A stretch of 64,000 nt of DNA from Prosopocoilus inquinatus (lineage: Eukaryota > Arthropoda > Insecta > Coleoptera > Lucanidae): positions 62,001 through 126,000 of the forward strand of contig CM069871.1 in assembly GCA_036172665.1 (NCBI GenBank), written 5' to 3'. The translations under genes and the position numbers were made by a program. Positions 35,000 to 46,813 of the stretch are shown here, piece by piece (the first letter of the stretch is position 1; each line of letters starts with the position of its first letter). A model generated the notes under the pieces. The model saw nothing but the letters and a program-made list of their open reading frames with translations, did no database searches and was not told the DNA's origin.

Positions 35000-37118
35000 T
35001 TTATCAGAATAACGTTGCATTATTGTTTATTATTATTATACATAAATACGTACTTTATTGTAATTTTTATTGTACATGTATATGACATTTATAAATTCAT
35101 TTTATTATTAAAGTTTTATATTTAAGTAGTGGATCTTTTTATTATAAAAAAATATAAAATATGTAGAATAACACCCAACTGGTTCCATAAAAAAATATAA
35201 CTAAAAGTTTCTTGTTAGTTTGATATTTATAAGACCTACAAAAAGGGAATGTACGACTTTCGATGTTGGCTAAGTAGGGTTCCCATTCACAAAGAAAACT
35301 CGGAAATTTGGGAAAAGCCACGGAATTCAGAAAAAGTTCATAATATGAGGAAATCGTGTGTTTTTATACAAACGACAGTGAAATAATTCGAAGAATAATA
35401 TTTATTTCTCTCCTTATACATATTTTCAAAATTCCTTTCGTTTTATAAACAAGTTCCCTAGACTTGGACATAAAAAATCTATTTTTTCCGAATATTTTGA
35501 AAAGCAAACAGTTTTTATTGAAAACTAAAATCAATTAAATGGGTCAATAAATTTTTAACTTGTTTTGTTTTTTGGCATGATCAATGCAGAAATAAACATT
35601 AATTTAGTAAAATATTCTGAAAATACCTAATTACTAAGATGACGTTTTGATTTGGTTTTTTAACATATTGAGTAGTAAAGAACAGTTTTAGTAAATAAAT
35701 TGGAAAAAACCAAATTATTATTTTTTAGTAGGAAAGTTCAGCTCATTTTGCACAAATAAATTAAAAAGAAAATTCCAGTATAGGCAAATTGCGAATGACT
35801 GAATATATTGGGTTGCCTGTAATAAGACTTTTTCTTTCGAGCTTCCTTAAAGTCTGATTACGAAAACGGACATAAATCTGTTTTATGCAAAACGTAAATT
35901 TCATTATAATATACAAAGCGTTAATAAATTATTTAGATCAACTCTTGCTATGAAATTTTTAACGTGTGTTCATTTCATACGATTAGTGCTTACGAAGACA
36001 TTGGCGTGTCAAAAAATAATAAAGGGGGACGGCCGACCCAGCGCGGAAAAAACCGCAGTTGGAGATTTGAAGGAATAACAGAGATTTCGACGATAAATAT
36101 CTGTCAAGCTAAATTGCACAGCAAGAGTTAATCTAAATAATTTAATAACGCAGTGTACATACCGACCTTTATTTTGCAATATCGGCTTTTGTTTGGTGAT
36201 TGAAAACTGTCATGTCAAAATCGGCCTTTGTTTTGCTCACAGCGGCATTTCTTTTACACACAGCGGCCTCTCAAATGATTTCAGCTGTAATTTAAATTTG
36301 TTTCCTGAAATTAGAAAAAGGAATGGAGAATTGTTATTATTTTAAATATAAAAAATAAGAAAATTGCATAATCTGAGTGAATTGTAAAAAAGTTTAGTAT
36401 CAACATTTTCAACAAGAAAAAATTCTTGAATGCTCCCTGTAGGCAACATACAAAGGGCATCGTAACTTAGGTTGCCTATACTAGGACTTTTTGTTTCTTT
36501 TAAAGGTAATTTAATAATTAGTAATTTTTTTACGTCTATTTATTTCGTTTCTGAAATCAGGAAGAAATAGAAAACTGTTTAAATATGTAAGCATTAGAAA
36601 AATAGTATGATCGTGGTCAAAAGCTTTTAGATGAAGTCAAGGGGATGTTTTAATTAAAATAAAATGGGAACTCTGTTAAAGTTATTTATTACACGCATTT
36701 TTTTAACTCGTTAACTTTTTTAATAGCACCACGACTTTCCATTTTATTTTTGCCTGCGCTTATGCAACTTTCTTAGTTTTTACATGTTTACAAATTTTTT
36801 TCCTGATTTGAAAATTGAAATAATAAACGTACAAAGATTAGTAATTTATTTATTCATTAATTTTAATCACGCTTGTTCATTTAGAAAACCCATTGAACAT
36901 CTGAGCGGTTGCCTATGTTGAAGACCCCCCAATAACTTTTTTTTAATATTAAAATTTCCCATTTCCTTCTAATTTCGTTTAGAAAATAAGTTTTCATTTA
37001 GTTTTCAGTTTTTCACTTAATTTCACTGACATTGTGAACCATTTCTCAATTCCTTGACTTTTACTGGTATTTTATTAGGTCTAGGCAATTTAAACCATCT
37101 CTATTTTAATACATAACA
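35000..37118. repeat. Repeat-rich spacer between cortactin and the ZAD gene
   Basis: No gene is visible. It holds further copies of the hairpin-core family: TATAGGCAA...GGTTGCCTG at 35781-35820, TAGGCAAC...GGTTGCCTA at 36443-36480, and GGTTGCCTA near 36908. Terminal GGGTTCCCAT (35277) and AATGGGAACTC (36663) are in inverted orientation. The 35.9-36.3 kb part (with repeated CGGC(C/A)TTT blocks, e.g. 36173-36260) is unexplained. Confidence 0.5.
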
Positions 37119-37124
37119 TTTATT
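37119..37124 (-). other. Poly(A) signal of the ZAD zinc-finger gene
   Basis: AATAAA on the minus strand begins 29 bp after the stop codon. Confidence 0.6.
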
Positions 37125-37152
37125 ATATACATAAAAAAAAACCTACACACTT

Positions 37153-38899
37153 TTATATTAATTGCGTAAAGCTACCAGAAGAATGTGTAATTACATGACT
37201 TTTAAGACTGTGTGCCTGAATGAAACCTTTACCACAAACCGGACAAACATGCGGCCTCTCGTCCGTGTGAATCTTAGCATGAACCCGCAAACTGCTCCGT
37301 CTGTTAAAAGCCCGGTCGCACACTTCGCAGGTATAAGGCTTCAAACCCGTATGAATAATGGCATGCCGTTTTAATCTCGTTGACGATGGAAATGCCTTGC
37401 TACATTCGGTACATTTAAAGGGGCGTTCGCCCGTATGTGTTCGCATGTGTTGCACCAGGTGGCACTGCATCGACATTGTTTTACCGCATATGTTACACAT
37501 GTACGGTTTTTCTTTCGTGTGAGTTCGCATGTGGTATCCTAAATCGGGGGCTTGCCTGAAAGCAGGAATATCATTAGTTGATTTAAAACAAGTGTTGGCA
37601 CATTTAGTACCGAAATCCACGCCCGCAAACAGAACATAAAAATGGTCGCTGCCCCGTGTGGATTCTCATGTGAGCAGTCAATGACCCGGATTGTTTGTAC
37701 CGCTTGCCGCAGATCTTGCAAATGTAAGGTTGCTCTCCTGAATGACTCCGTAAATGATAACTCAAGGATCCGTATTGTTTAAAGTCTTTACCGCACAGGG
37801 TACAAATGTATGGCCTTTCTAAAGTGTGTGTTCGCATGTGCACTTTTAAACTACTCCCGAATTTATACGATTTGTCACATACATTGCAAGCATAAATCTG
37901 AAATGGAACTCCAGTAAGTATTTGCTAAATTCGAGGCACACCTTAAATGGGGGAGGTGGGACAATTTTATTTAATTAAAATCAACAAACGACACTGTAAC
38001 ACATTCCAAATATCTGCGATAAAATCCCCATGGTGAGCCTCGAATTTACAAAAAAAAAAAAAAAACTTATTTGCATTATAAGTTTAAATTGTCTAACCTT
38101 TTCACCGTTCTCATTTAGTCGTATATAGTAACTAAACTTAGTTCGGGGTATTCTTTTCAACGAACCTTTTTGATCATTTTTGTTATTATTGCCCTGCATT
38201 CTCTTTAAAGCCAATTTCTCTTTCAGTTTCACATTATCCTCTAAAGCAGCTACCTCAACAGCGTCCAACGTGGTCTCCTCTTTAATTTCAACTTTCACTT
38301 CCTCTGCGCTTTCATTGATTAAACTCTGATCCTCCATTAAGATATTGCAGCTTTCCACGTCGGAGTTATCCCCGTCAAAGCAGTTATCTACCAAACAGAT
38401 ATCATCTGCACTCGCCTCCAGTGGACAGTCATCGTCTTCTTTCACCTGTTCCGAGTCGAATATTTTCAAGGCATCTGCAAGCTCTATACCTTTTGGGCTG
38501 TCTTCAAGCTCATTAAATACTTTAACACAGTCCAATTTGTTCGAGTCGATTTGCGTTATGTATGCTTCTAGGACAGCTTGTGAACGATTGCATTGCTGCT
38601 GAAACCTGTATGAAGTGTTTGCAATTCCCAGGCAGGCGGAACAAATCATGGTAGGCATTCGATCCTCGGCTAAAATCTAAAAGAACACAAAATGCAATTC
38701 ACTTTCGATTCGGGACATTCGTTCGGTAACTCACTCGCACTGCTGATATATTCATTAGCATTTCGTAGATGTACGTCGGTTCTTCCTCGATGTTATCCTC
38801 GTTTTGGATTTCGCTGAATATCGAGTGCATATCTTCTGATTCTAACAAACACACTCGGCATATTTTGTATAAGTTAAGCGTCGTCGAAGTCGTGTCCAT
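37153..38899 (-). CDS. ZAD-type C2H2 zinc-finger transcription factor (4 exons)
   Basis: Arthropod-type ZAD zinc-finger protein, a presumptive nuclear DNA-binding regulator. Exons: 38899-38735, 38676-38098, 37897-37611, 37555-37153; phases agree and give 477 aa. The N-terminal ZAD has the zinc-binding Cys pairs C14/C17 (KICRVC) and C67/C70 (MICSAC), split by a 58-bp intron. An acidic, low-complexity linker follows (about 100-235). Eight tandem C2H2 fingers fill about 252-472 with TGERPF-like linkers: CNVC, CTLC, CKIC, CSVC, CNIC, CTEC, CEVC and CPVC. The intron between exons 3 and 4 cuts finger 4 after GRGF. The start is the first ATG before the ZAD. ZAD domains mediate homodimerisation. Orthology to a named gene cannot be assigned by eye. 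Confidence 0.9.
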
Positions 38900-39845
38900 T
38901 TTGGTTGGTGTAACGCAACACAAATTTCACGTTTTATGCATTAAGGCGAGTGGGAAGAGAGCGTTTAGAGTTGAAAAAGTGAGCGAAAGCCTTTTAAATT
39001 TGACGTACAGTGGAATTGTCAAAATGTAAATATTACGTTTGACAAACGCATGAAGTTAGTAAAATATCGTGTCAGTTATAGTGACATCTATACGTGGAAA
39101 TAAAATAAATTCATACATTTATTATAAATTATTTTAAAAATATAGCGTAAATTACGTTATGAAATAAAAATAAACAACCTTGTTATGAATTCAAAATTAA
39201 AATTAATGCACATACCAGGCAACGTCAGCAATACAGGACGCCAAACGTAATTAATTTTCATTAATTTACTTACTCAAGGTGTTCACCATGACTTTAATTA
39301 AAGTTTACGTTAACCACACCACTTAATAAAAAATGCGTATTTGTTATGTACGATCGAAAGCAAAATATAGTAGATAATTACAGTTTCCTCTAATTCTTCT
39401 TTCTACAAAGTGATACTGTTTAAACACGACCTCAAAGATTTTACAAACGGTTTATTGCGCTCATCAAATTTGAAAGCTTTCAAAATTTTTAAGAACTTAA
39501 TAAAGCATTCACTCTTTTTTCTCGTCAGAGCAGGCCGTGTTTTAGTTACCTTGGGTTGCTTACGTGAATTTTCATAGATGCCAGAATCTGACAAGAAAAA
39601 TATTATGACAATTTCTCACTCGTAATCTGACTGTACTGCCAAATACGAAGAAGGAGCCATCTGCCACCGACTCTGGTATAAATTAGGTACTTACTATAAA
39701 CTTGAAATTGAAAATAAACATAATCATTTCATCTGACGTCTATATTTCATTGTGATACCAACAAAAATGTCACTCTAACTCGCCTATTTTAACGAGAAAA
39801 AAGAGTGAACGCTTAATAAATATAAAAATAACGAACATATAAAAT

Positions 39846-40190
39846 AGCGACATCTTACTATCGCTTTTTGACCTAACATTGCAGTAGGATAGACAAATTG
39901 AAGCGGGATTTGCTCCTAATGAGTCCCCCATGCAAGGCGGCCATGCTTGCTGTCAAAGCATAATGAAAGATTTTAGAAAAATTTTGTGCAAATCGTATTT
40001 GATTGCACTGCAGACCAAAAACGACTTGCCCAATTTATTCGCAAGTCGTTTTTGGTCTGCAGTGGGAATGTCGAGCTACGTTTCTGCTGAAGAAGCCCCA
40101 AGCAGGGCTGAAACAGCTGTCCAGAGGCTGCTCGAGGTTCTCACTGCAATCAAAAACGATTTGCACAAAATTTTTCTAAAATATAAAAAT
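39846..40190. mobile_element. Repeat copy with internal 23-bp hairpin
   Basis: The left half matches 17037-17167 (AGCGACATC...GCAAGGCGGCCATGCTTG). A hairpin at 40010-40062 pairs GCAGACCAAAAACGACTTGC with GCAAGTCGTTTTTGGTCTGC. The right half includes GGGAATGTCGAGCTACGT, the inverse of 16966-16985. It gives a 129-codon frame (39930-40319), which I consider fortuitous. Confidence 0.6.
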
Positions 40191-40383
40191 AACCTTTACC
40201 TTAGATCCATTTCTTACTTTAAAATTGGCAGTTACCTATTGGGAAAAGCCTTTGATAAAATGTGTGTTTTTTTAGGGTCTAAGAGTCATAAGACTCAAAT
40301 ACAAATTTGCAATTTATAAATTTTTAACCTAAGTAATTGATCGATAATCTGTAAGTTTTATACCGGGTGATTCAAAATAAGTG

Positions 40384-40518
40384 TAATTGCAGGAAACTGT
40401 AATGTCTATTTTCTTGCTCTCGACTGTACAAATTGCAAGCATGAAAAATGGGACATTTCTTTAATCTTAGATACTGTCGGAAGCAAAAAAGGAGACAAAT
40501 TACAGTTTCCTGCAATTA
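40384..40518. mobile_element. 135-bp MITE with perfect 20-bp inverted ends
   Basis: TAATTGCAGGAAACTGTAAT at the left is exactly reverse-complemented at the right. A diverged right half lies near 46235-46280 (ATACTGTCGAAAGCAAAAAG...TTTCCTGTAATTATT). Confidence 0.7.
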
Positions 40519-41221
40519 TTTTTTCTGAAAATGATAGTGCTGCTTTGTTTATCTTTATACTGGTTTTTACCAGATATCCTGGGAATGTCCGACCCTTAAT
40601 GATATAATCTAACCTTAACCGTTCTAACGTTTTTTTTTTTAACCGACAAATGACAACAGTTAGGTAATAATGGAAGAATCTGATTCAAATTTTCTTCAAA
40701 TTATTGTCTCCGCGTTGAATTAAAAAAATCATCGAGTACCATTGCCTTAACGAAATCTCGGATCGTTCTTCGAAACCACTGTCGCAAGAACAGAGCGTCG
40801 CACATGAATAACAAAACGCCCTCAAGACCACTCTGCTGTACTCAATCAATACCGTTGCATATGAGTTTCACAAGCGACAGAAATCGCAACGTCCGTCGTC
40901 CGTGGTCGCCCTGGAATCTTAACTCGTACCAATTACACATTTCTGCCAAAATAACCGAAACGATTTTCCTAATTATATAATAAGCGCACGCGCCCGGAAT
41001 CGCAATCGCCCCGGAGAAGTCCGGTTTCTAGGAATTTAATTGTCGAATGTGCACCGAAACGGGTATTCACCGCACGTACCGCGACTGTCTGTCGTACATA
41101 TAAAAATGCTGTACCCAAAAAGAATTAGGTCCCACGCTGTTGCAATTATTATCTAAGAATCGGTAATTTTTGACCTGGGCCAATATAGCGTGCCGGTGAA
41201 TATTAATTCAAGGAGAGCCGC

Positions 41222-41261
41222 TATAAATACAAATTGCTGCAATCTCTTCGTCACATTCAGT
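41222..41261 (+). promoter_or_regulatory. TATA box and initiator of the cuticle-like gene
   Basis: TATAAATA at 41222-41229 is followed about 30 bp later by TTCAGT (41256-41261), the arthropod initiator consensus TCAGT. This places the start of transcription near 41258, about 40 bp before the ATG. Such focused TATA promoters are typical of insect cuticle genes. Confidence 0.75.
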
Positions 41262-41298
41262 GTGTTGTTTCAAGTGTACGCCACAACTATCTCTGAAG

Positions 41299-42329
41299 AT
41301 GCAGGGTGCCTTCAACGTAAGTCAAGTAAAACCTCAGGGGATGCACCTACATAAAAATCTTTATTCCAGGTTGTTTGTGTTTGCTTGGTTTTGGGGGCGA
41401 TGAAAACCGAAGCCAGTCAAGTTTTATCCGCTCCCCTGTATCTCGCTAATTACGCTTCATCTTACAACTCACATGTTGTAAACCATGATATAAGGTATCC
41501 TACAGTAGCCGTTCAAACTCCGGTAATTCCCAACCAATTTGTGGCAGCCGTTCAAACTCCTCCGGTAGTTGCATCTCGCTTTGCTGCGGGTTCCCCTCAA
41601 TTAATTCCTTCAGCAGTTCCAGCAGCCCCGGTAGTTACCAACCAATTGATTCCTTCTCGTTTTGCTGCGATTTCCCCCCAGTTAGTTCCTTCAGCAGTTC
41701 CAGCAGCTCCGGTAGTTACCAACCAATTGGTCTCTCCGGTGGTACCTTCAACTATTCCAGCAGCTCCCTTAATCACCAGTCAATTAGTTGCATCTCGTTT
41801 ACCTGCGGTTCCCCAATTGATTCCTTCGCCCGTCCCAGCAGCCCCGGTAGTTGCGTCTCGTCCAGCAGCATCTCTGAACTTACCAGTTGCGCCACAAGTT
41901 GAAATAAACTCGCGCTCTGGTGCTCAGAAGAAACTTTCCCCCAATCCACCGGTGCCAGAACAACTAAGCAGATCCACTCAGGAACCCGCCAGGCCTGAAA
42001 CCAACCCCGTGCCCAACTCGGTTCTCGCTGCTTCCCAGTTTTTGGCCAGGCAGTTTTCTCAACAACCCAATTCTGCGGAAGCCCCCCAGGCCAAGCCCAG
42101 ATTTTTTGTGGCCGGAAATACGTTGCAGAACACCGAAAAACTCAACGGGGACGACGCCGAATCCGTGGAGGTGAATTCGGCTGAGTCCGTCGAAACCCCC
42201 TCGGCTCCAAACGCCCCAAAACTACCTCCTCCTGCGGAAGGACCCAAAGCCAGGATCGTCTTTAGCCCTGTTAGTGTATTGAGAACGCCGGTGGTTCCCA
42301 GCCCTTATAACCAGCTCATAAGCTTCTAG
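41299..42329 (+). CDS. Secreted Pro/Ala/Val-rich low-complexity protein, cuticle-like
   Basis: Exon 1 (41299-41316) encodes MQGAFN; exon 2 (41370-42329) completes 325 aa. Splicing creates a classic signal peptide, MQGAFNVVCVCLVLGAMKTE, with likely cleavage near AMKTEASQ. The mature N-terminus (SAPLYLANYASSYNSHVVNH) resembles insect low-complexity cuticular proteins. A repetitive middle (about residues 55-190) alternates VPAAPVVTNQL, (L/R)IPS and SRFAA-like units, about five imperfect repeats of 25-35 residues. The C-terminal third is more acidic and Ser/Pro-rich and ends VPSPYNQLISF. No chitin-binding Rebers-Riddiford motif is visible. The very short first exon interrupting the signal peptide is the usual layout for insect cuticular-protein genes. 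AATAAA at 42353-42358 follows the stop. Expression in epidermis is an inference. Confidence 0.75.
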
Positions 42330-42352
42330 ATTGTCCTAAATGAAAAAAAAGA

Positions 42353-42358
42353 AATAAA
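42353..42358 (+). other. Poly(A) signal of the cuticle-like gene
   Basis: AATAAA begins 24 bp after the stop codon. Confidence 0.7.
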
Positions 42359-42379
42359 GTTTGAGACTTAATTCTATGT

Positions 42380-42797
42380 TTTATTTCATTTCCTATATTT
42401 TTTCCTACATCGGCGCCATTTCTTGGCTTAAGCTCTTGACATAACCAAACTAAGCACGACCTCCTCGATTGACGAACCGCAAGAGGTATTTCTTCCTTTA
42501 TTTCTGCCGGCTGATCGCCCTTGAAAAAACCTATTCTATGACAGTTGTTGCACAGGGTTGCGTTCAAAAACTGTAACGGGTGAGCACTTTAGGCGTTCAA
42601 AACGAAAAGCAAAATATGCAAAATCACTTACACGAGGGAGAGTGCACTTTTTTCAGTTCCTGAACGAGCCCCAGTTGTCGCTTCTGTTGTCATTAGGTGT
42701 TTTCTTTTGCTCATAAAAACGTGGCCCAAACGCGTTTAGATTCAAAGACAGACGTTCTTCTGCAAACGGATTAATCACTACTCTCCTTGAAATTTCA
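42380..42797 (-). other. Possible small spliced minus-strand gene, convergent with the cuticle-like gene
   Basis: On the minus strand a textbook 61-bp intron (CCTCGT|GTAAGTG ... CGTTACAG|TTTTTGAACG; about 42638-42578) separates two segments that are both open in the same frame. Upstream is a 43-codon peptide-like stretch containing INPFAEERLSLNLNAFGPRF, then an in-frame TGA seven codons before the donor. Downstream is LNATLCNNCHRIGFFKGD and beyond. AATAAA on this strand lies near 42385. A second frame across the same intron gives QELKKVHSPSFFERN and then a stop. I recognise no family, and the segment could be a short gene, a noncoding RNA or the 3' end of something upstream. Confidence 0.3.
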
Positions 42798-42869
42798 GTT
42801 CAGATTTCTCCTTTCCATTCGAATTAAACTATTTTTATATATTTCATTTGGATTGAATTGTAGTTATTT

Positions 42870-43000
42870 GCAGGCGAACTACCATATTAATAATTCAAAG
42901 CTGAGGTGTTTTTTTGCAACAACTGCAGAATACAGATTCAAACTAGTCGAAAACAGATTTAAACTTTTAAGCGAAAGAAAGCGCTAATTTTTCTAAAGTC
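42870..43000 (+). repeat. Dispersed repeat shared with 29265-29395
   Basis: Shares TTTAAACTTTTAAGCG and neighbouring blocks with the copy upstream of cortactin. Confidence 0.5.
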
Positions 43001-46000
43001 CATGCTTTCTTTCGCTCAAAAAAAAATGAAAAAAGGCAATAAAATACTACAAGTGCACGAAGTGAAAAAAAAAAACAAAACAAAAGATCCACTCTCACCA
43101 AGCTGAACGAAAAGCAATATTTCCTGGACGAACCAAAAAAATCGCAGAAAATAAAAGTAAAATGTGAAAAGGTGATTGAAACGATCCAGAAACAAGAAAA
43201 GAAATGAATGACGAAATACAGTGCGTAAAACAAGAGAAGATCACAACTGAGATGGACAAAAAACAAATGAAAAACGATAAAATATAAAAAATAAAACACA
43301 AACTACGAAATACAAAATATAAAATAAAAAGAGTGAACGGAGTTGAATAAGCGAACGCAGCTCTTGTCATCTGGGATTCACTAGAGTCACGAATCTCATA
43401 TAACGCTAAAAAAAAAAAATTAAACCAAAAAGGGTTAAGCGAGTTATCCGTCATGAAAAAAATTTAATCAAAATATTCAAACACGCCCCCGGATTTCAAA
43501 GACAAAGCACATTCTTTTTGTTAAAGTCGAGATCCCGAAGAAGTCAAGTGCGAAACCAGTTTTCCCTTCTGATCTTCGACTTCGCTTAACGCGCTGACCT
43601 AAATTTAGACAACGGGGTGAGTAATGAATGGCCTCTCAGATCGATCTCAAACGCACACGTAACAAATCTAACGCAGATACAAGTGACGCCCCCCTTATTT
43701 ATTATAGATATCGCCCTTGTTTCGGAAAGCACAACCCCATCAGGGCTAGGTTAATTATTTCGGAAGATATAAAGGTTCCTTGCATTTGTTATGTCTGAAT
43801 GATGGATATGGTCATGGATGGCCGTTTAAATTTCTTTTTAACGCAGCGATGTCAAAGAGCTCGTAAACTTTACGCTAGACCTCCCTGCAATCTAAGCAAC
43901 GTTGAACGCTAGCTTGTTACGTAGACCGTCATTTGCCGCTTATCCAGTTTCAGCCGAATTAACTTTTAGAGGATTTTTTACGACTCCAAGCCTAAGATGT
44001 GGATCCAAGATTTTTTTCTTTTAATCTACCTAATTAAAAGATTAATGAAGTGCAATTTGAAAATTACGTGATCTCTTTAATTCTCCTCACGTTCAATGTT
44101 TCCTTTCTGGTTCAACCCTCCTCAATCGAAGCTTAACGTGAAACAAACGCCGGCGTGTTTGTTCTGCTCTCCTCGCCGCTATTTATTTATTTTCCGCTTT
44201 TACAGCGTCGATTCGTTAGGAACACGCATTTCCACCATCAAATTAGCGGGGTTTGTTTTTTTGCGCGTTTTCCGTCGACCGAATTACAAGTGTTTAGCGG
44301 CGGTTATTAACGGACGGGGATAATTGGAACATGATGGAAATGCTCATTTCCGACGTTTTCATGCCGATGCGCTCCAGCTCACTTCACGTTAATTCAGGAC
44401 TTTTTCGATTATGTTGCGGATAGTTAATTGACGGAGGAGCGGTAGATCGAAAATTGAGATTTTATGGAAATATAATGCAACTGCGTTGCAAAATGTAAGT
44501 ACAAAGTTGTAAAACGCCTGGACGTCTTGAAAGTAAAGAGCTTTCTTAAATACATATATGTAGAGCAACATTAGTAAACACTCATACTCCAAAGTCAAGA
44601 AATTAAAACATGTATTTGTCTTCCAATAACAAATTTTTCTTATTATACATATTTAAATAACATGATGGTCAGGAATTTGAAAGATTAACAATGTTCTGGT
44701 ACAATAGAGAATCAGAAGTGTTCGCCAAATCCCACAGCTGATACTAAAAATGTAACGGACGGCGCGGCGCGGCGGTTAAACAATAAAAGAAGGTGGAGTA
44801 ACAAGTAATGTCTTTGTTTTAATAGGTTTCGGCCCAACTTTTTTCTCGCGTCTACTGGAATATCACAACTTTTCCGTACAGTGACATTTGTAGGTATGGC
44901 TTTAAAATTTGACAGCAATTTAATTCTAGGTACACCACTGAAACATTTTATTGTTTTTATAAAATATACAGTAAAATGAAAAATTTGTTTTTTTTATTTA
45001 GCTTGAGTCACTTGAAATGCTAATGTGTAAATTCAAACTGTTCATTAATCTTTCATCTCACAATAAAAGGTGACATGTTTCGGTAAAAGCAATTCTCATA
45101 TCTTTAGGAAAATAAAGTCGCCTGCGTTCACGATATTTTGATTTTCAGAGTAGGCCGTGTTAGGGTTGCATTCTTTTTGGTATCACTAAAAAATATGGAC
45201 GTTCGGAAATTGGGTTAGAATTTCATGATTATTGTTTCTGAAGATCGAAACTCCCACTAGTGAATGTTATGAATGATTTAATTTACTTTAACCTTACTTT
45301 TACCGACATTCTTCCAAATCATTAACATAACCATTATTACAAAATAGGAAGCTTCATAATTTTTGACAGTGTCAGATTTTGACTTCTATCAAATTACGTG
45401 CACATAACCTAATGAAAGAAAAAAAAACATAGCCTACTGGAAAGTCAAAAGATCGTGAATGCTTTACATTTGTAACGTCGTATTGATTATTTAATTATAG
45501 TGAACATAACAATGAAAAGTTATTAAAAAAGTTATCAAAAAAGTTATGCGAAGTGCGAAATTTAGAAAAAAAAAAAGAATCTGACTAATATATTATTAGA
45601 TTTATTCTAACATAGCTGCGGATGAGTCTGAAACTGCCAGATATATTCGCCATCGAATTAATTACTGTTTTCAAAGGCGTTAAATGAAGTGAAAATTAGA
45701 TCTCATTGGTTCTTTCACAAAAACGAACCAATTAAAAACAATCCGCAATAAATATTTTGTGTATCCGGAATGCATGTGAACTTAGCTTTAGACTAGAAGG
45801 AATATAGTATACCGCTTACGAAATGCAGCATAACCTGCGGCTTTGTTTGTGTTAGACACAGCTTCAGATTGGCCGAGAGGCATATCATGGACGCAATCGC
45901 GATTAGCTGAGATGACTTAATAAAATATATGTATAATAGAGTATTTTATTTCGGGGCTGGCGCACCAGCACTCGCAAATGTTGCAGTGCACTGAGGGCAC

Positions 46001-46628
46001 AAAAAGTGACCCCCGCTTTAAACCTCGGTGCATCAAATATGGCGTCAAATTTTATTTTATATTATTTTTTTTTTGTAGTTCAAACGTATTTTTTTTTCCT
46101 TTTGAGGTTAGACATTAAACCGATCGATATCGTAAAATTGTATTCCGCTGAGAGAACAGTTTGCTTGAAATGAGTGCCAATATGCACTAAAGTCGAAAAA
46201 GGCAATAAAATTTCAAATTAATTTGATATACTGTCGAAAGCAAAAAGATAGTAGTTTCCTGTAATTATTATTTCTCGAAGTGGTATTGATCAGCGTCTAT
46301 TCATGGTCCGTTCATCGTGCTGTTTTTCTTTCGACTGGTTTATTGTTTGTGTTTCATTCTTCATATAAACGAATTTAAAGTCATCGTCGGAAGACGTAAA
46401 ATTAAAAAACACTTCTTCGTAACCGATTCCATTACTTCATTCATCAACCGATTCATCGATCGATATCTCCAACGCCCACTTCATACGGGCCTGTTTCATG
46501 CGGTGGGAGAGCTGTTAACGAATCTAGCTGAACACGATTTTTAATTTGATGGATTTCTAAGGGTAATTTTAACTTGGGTCCCTTGATAAATAGATGTCCC
46601 ATTCTCTTCGTATTTATTTTAATCTTTA

Positions 46629-46813
46629 GGGCCGGTTGTTCAATGGGTTAAACTAATGTTCAGTTGAGCTAGGTTCAAAGTGAACAAAATCGCATCAAAT
46701 TATATTTACGAATGCATTAATTGTCATATGTCCTTAAGATCCTATGAGAATTTGTTCACTTTGAACCTGGTTCAGTTAAACTTGAGTTTAAACCGCCTTT
46801 GTACAACTGAGCC
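46629..46813. mobile_element. 185-bp MITE, GGCCGGTTGTTCAA type
   Basis: The left arm (about 60 bp, GGCCGGTTGTTCAATGGGTT ... GGTTCAAAGTGAACAAA) is matched by an inverted right arm (TTTGTTCACTTTGAACC ... TACAACTGAGCC). The inner 17 bp are perfect. No coding frame. Confidence 0.7.

Larger units (their letters stand above)
38900..41221. other. Divergent spacer between the ZAD gene and the cuticle-like gene
   Basis: About 2.3 kb. It contains the repeat at 39846-40190 and a small MITE at 40384-40518. The 63-codon minus frame at 39403-39594 and the frames over the repeat look non-genic. The sequence from 40700 to 41221 is less AT-rich and may be promoter-proximal regulatory DNA of the cuticle-like gene. 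Confidence 0.5.

Noticed and set aside
39930..40319. 129-codon frame over the 39.8-kb repeat
   Set aside because: The frame runs through the hairpin and inverted modules of a repeat. The related copy at 17 kb does not keep it open.
42967..43454. Overlapping Phe/Leu-rich minus frames resembling membrane proteins
   Set aside because: The plus strand is an A-rich tract, so the hydrophobic residues come from T-rich codons rather than from a gene.
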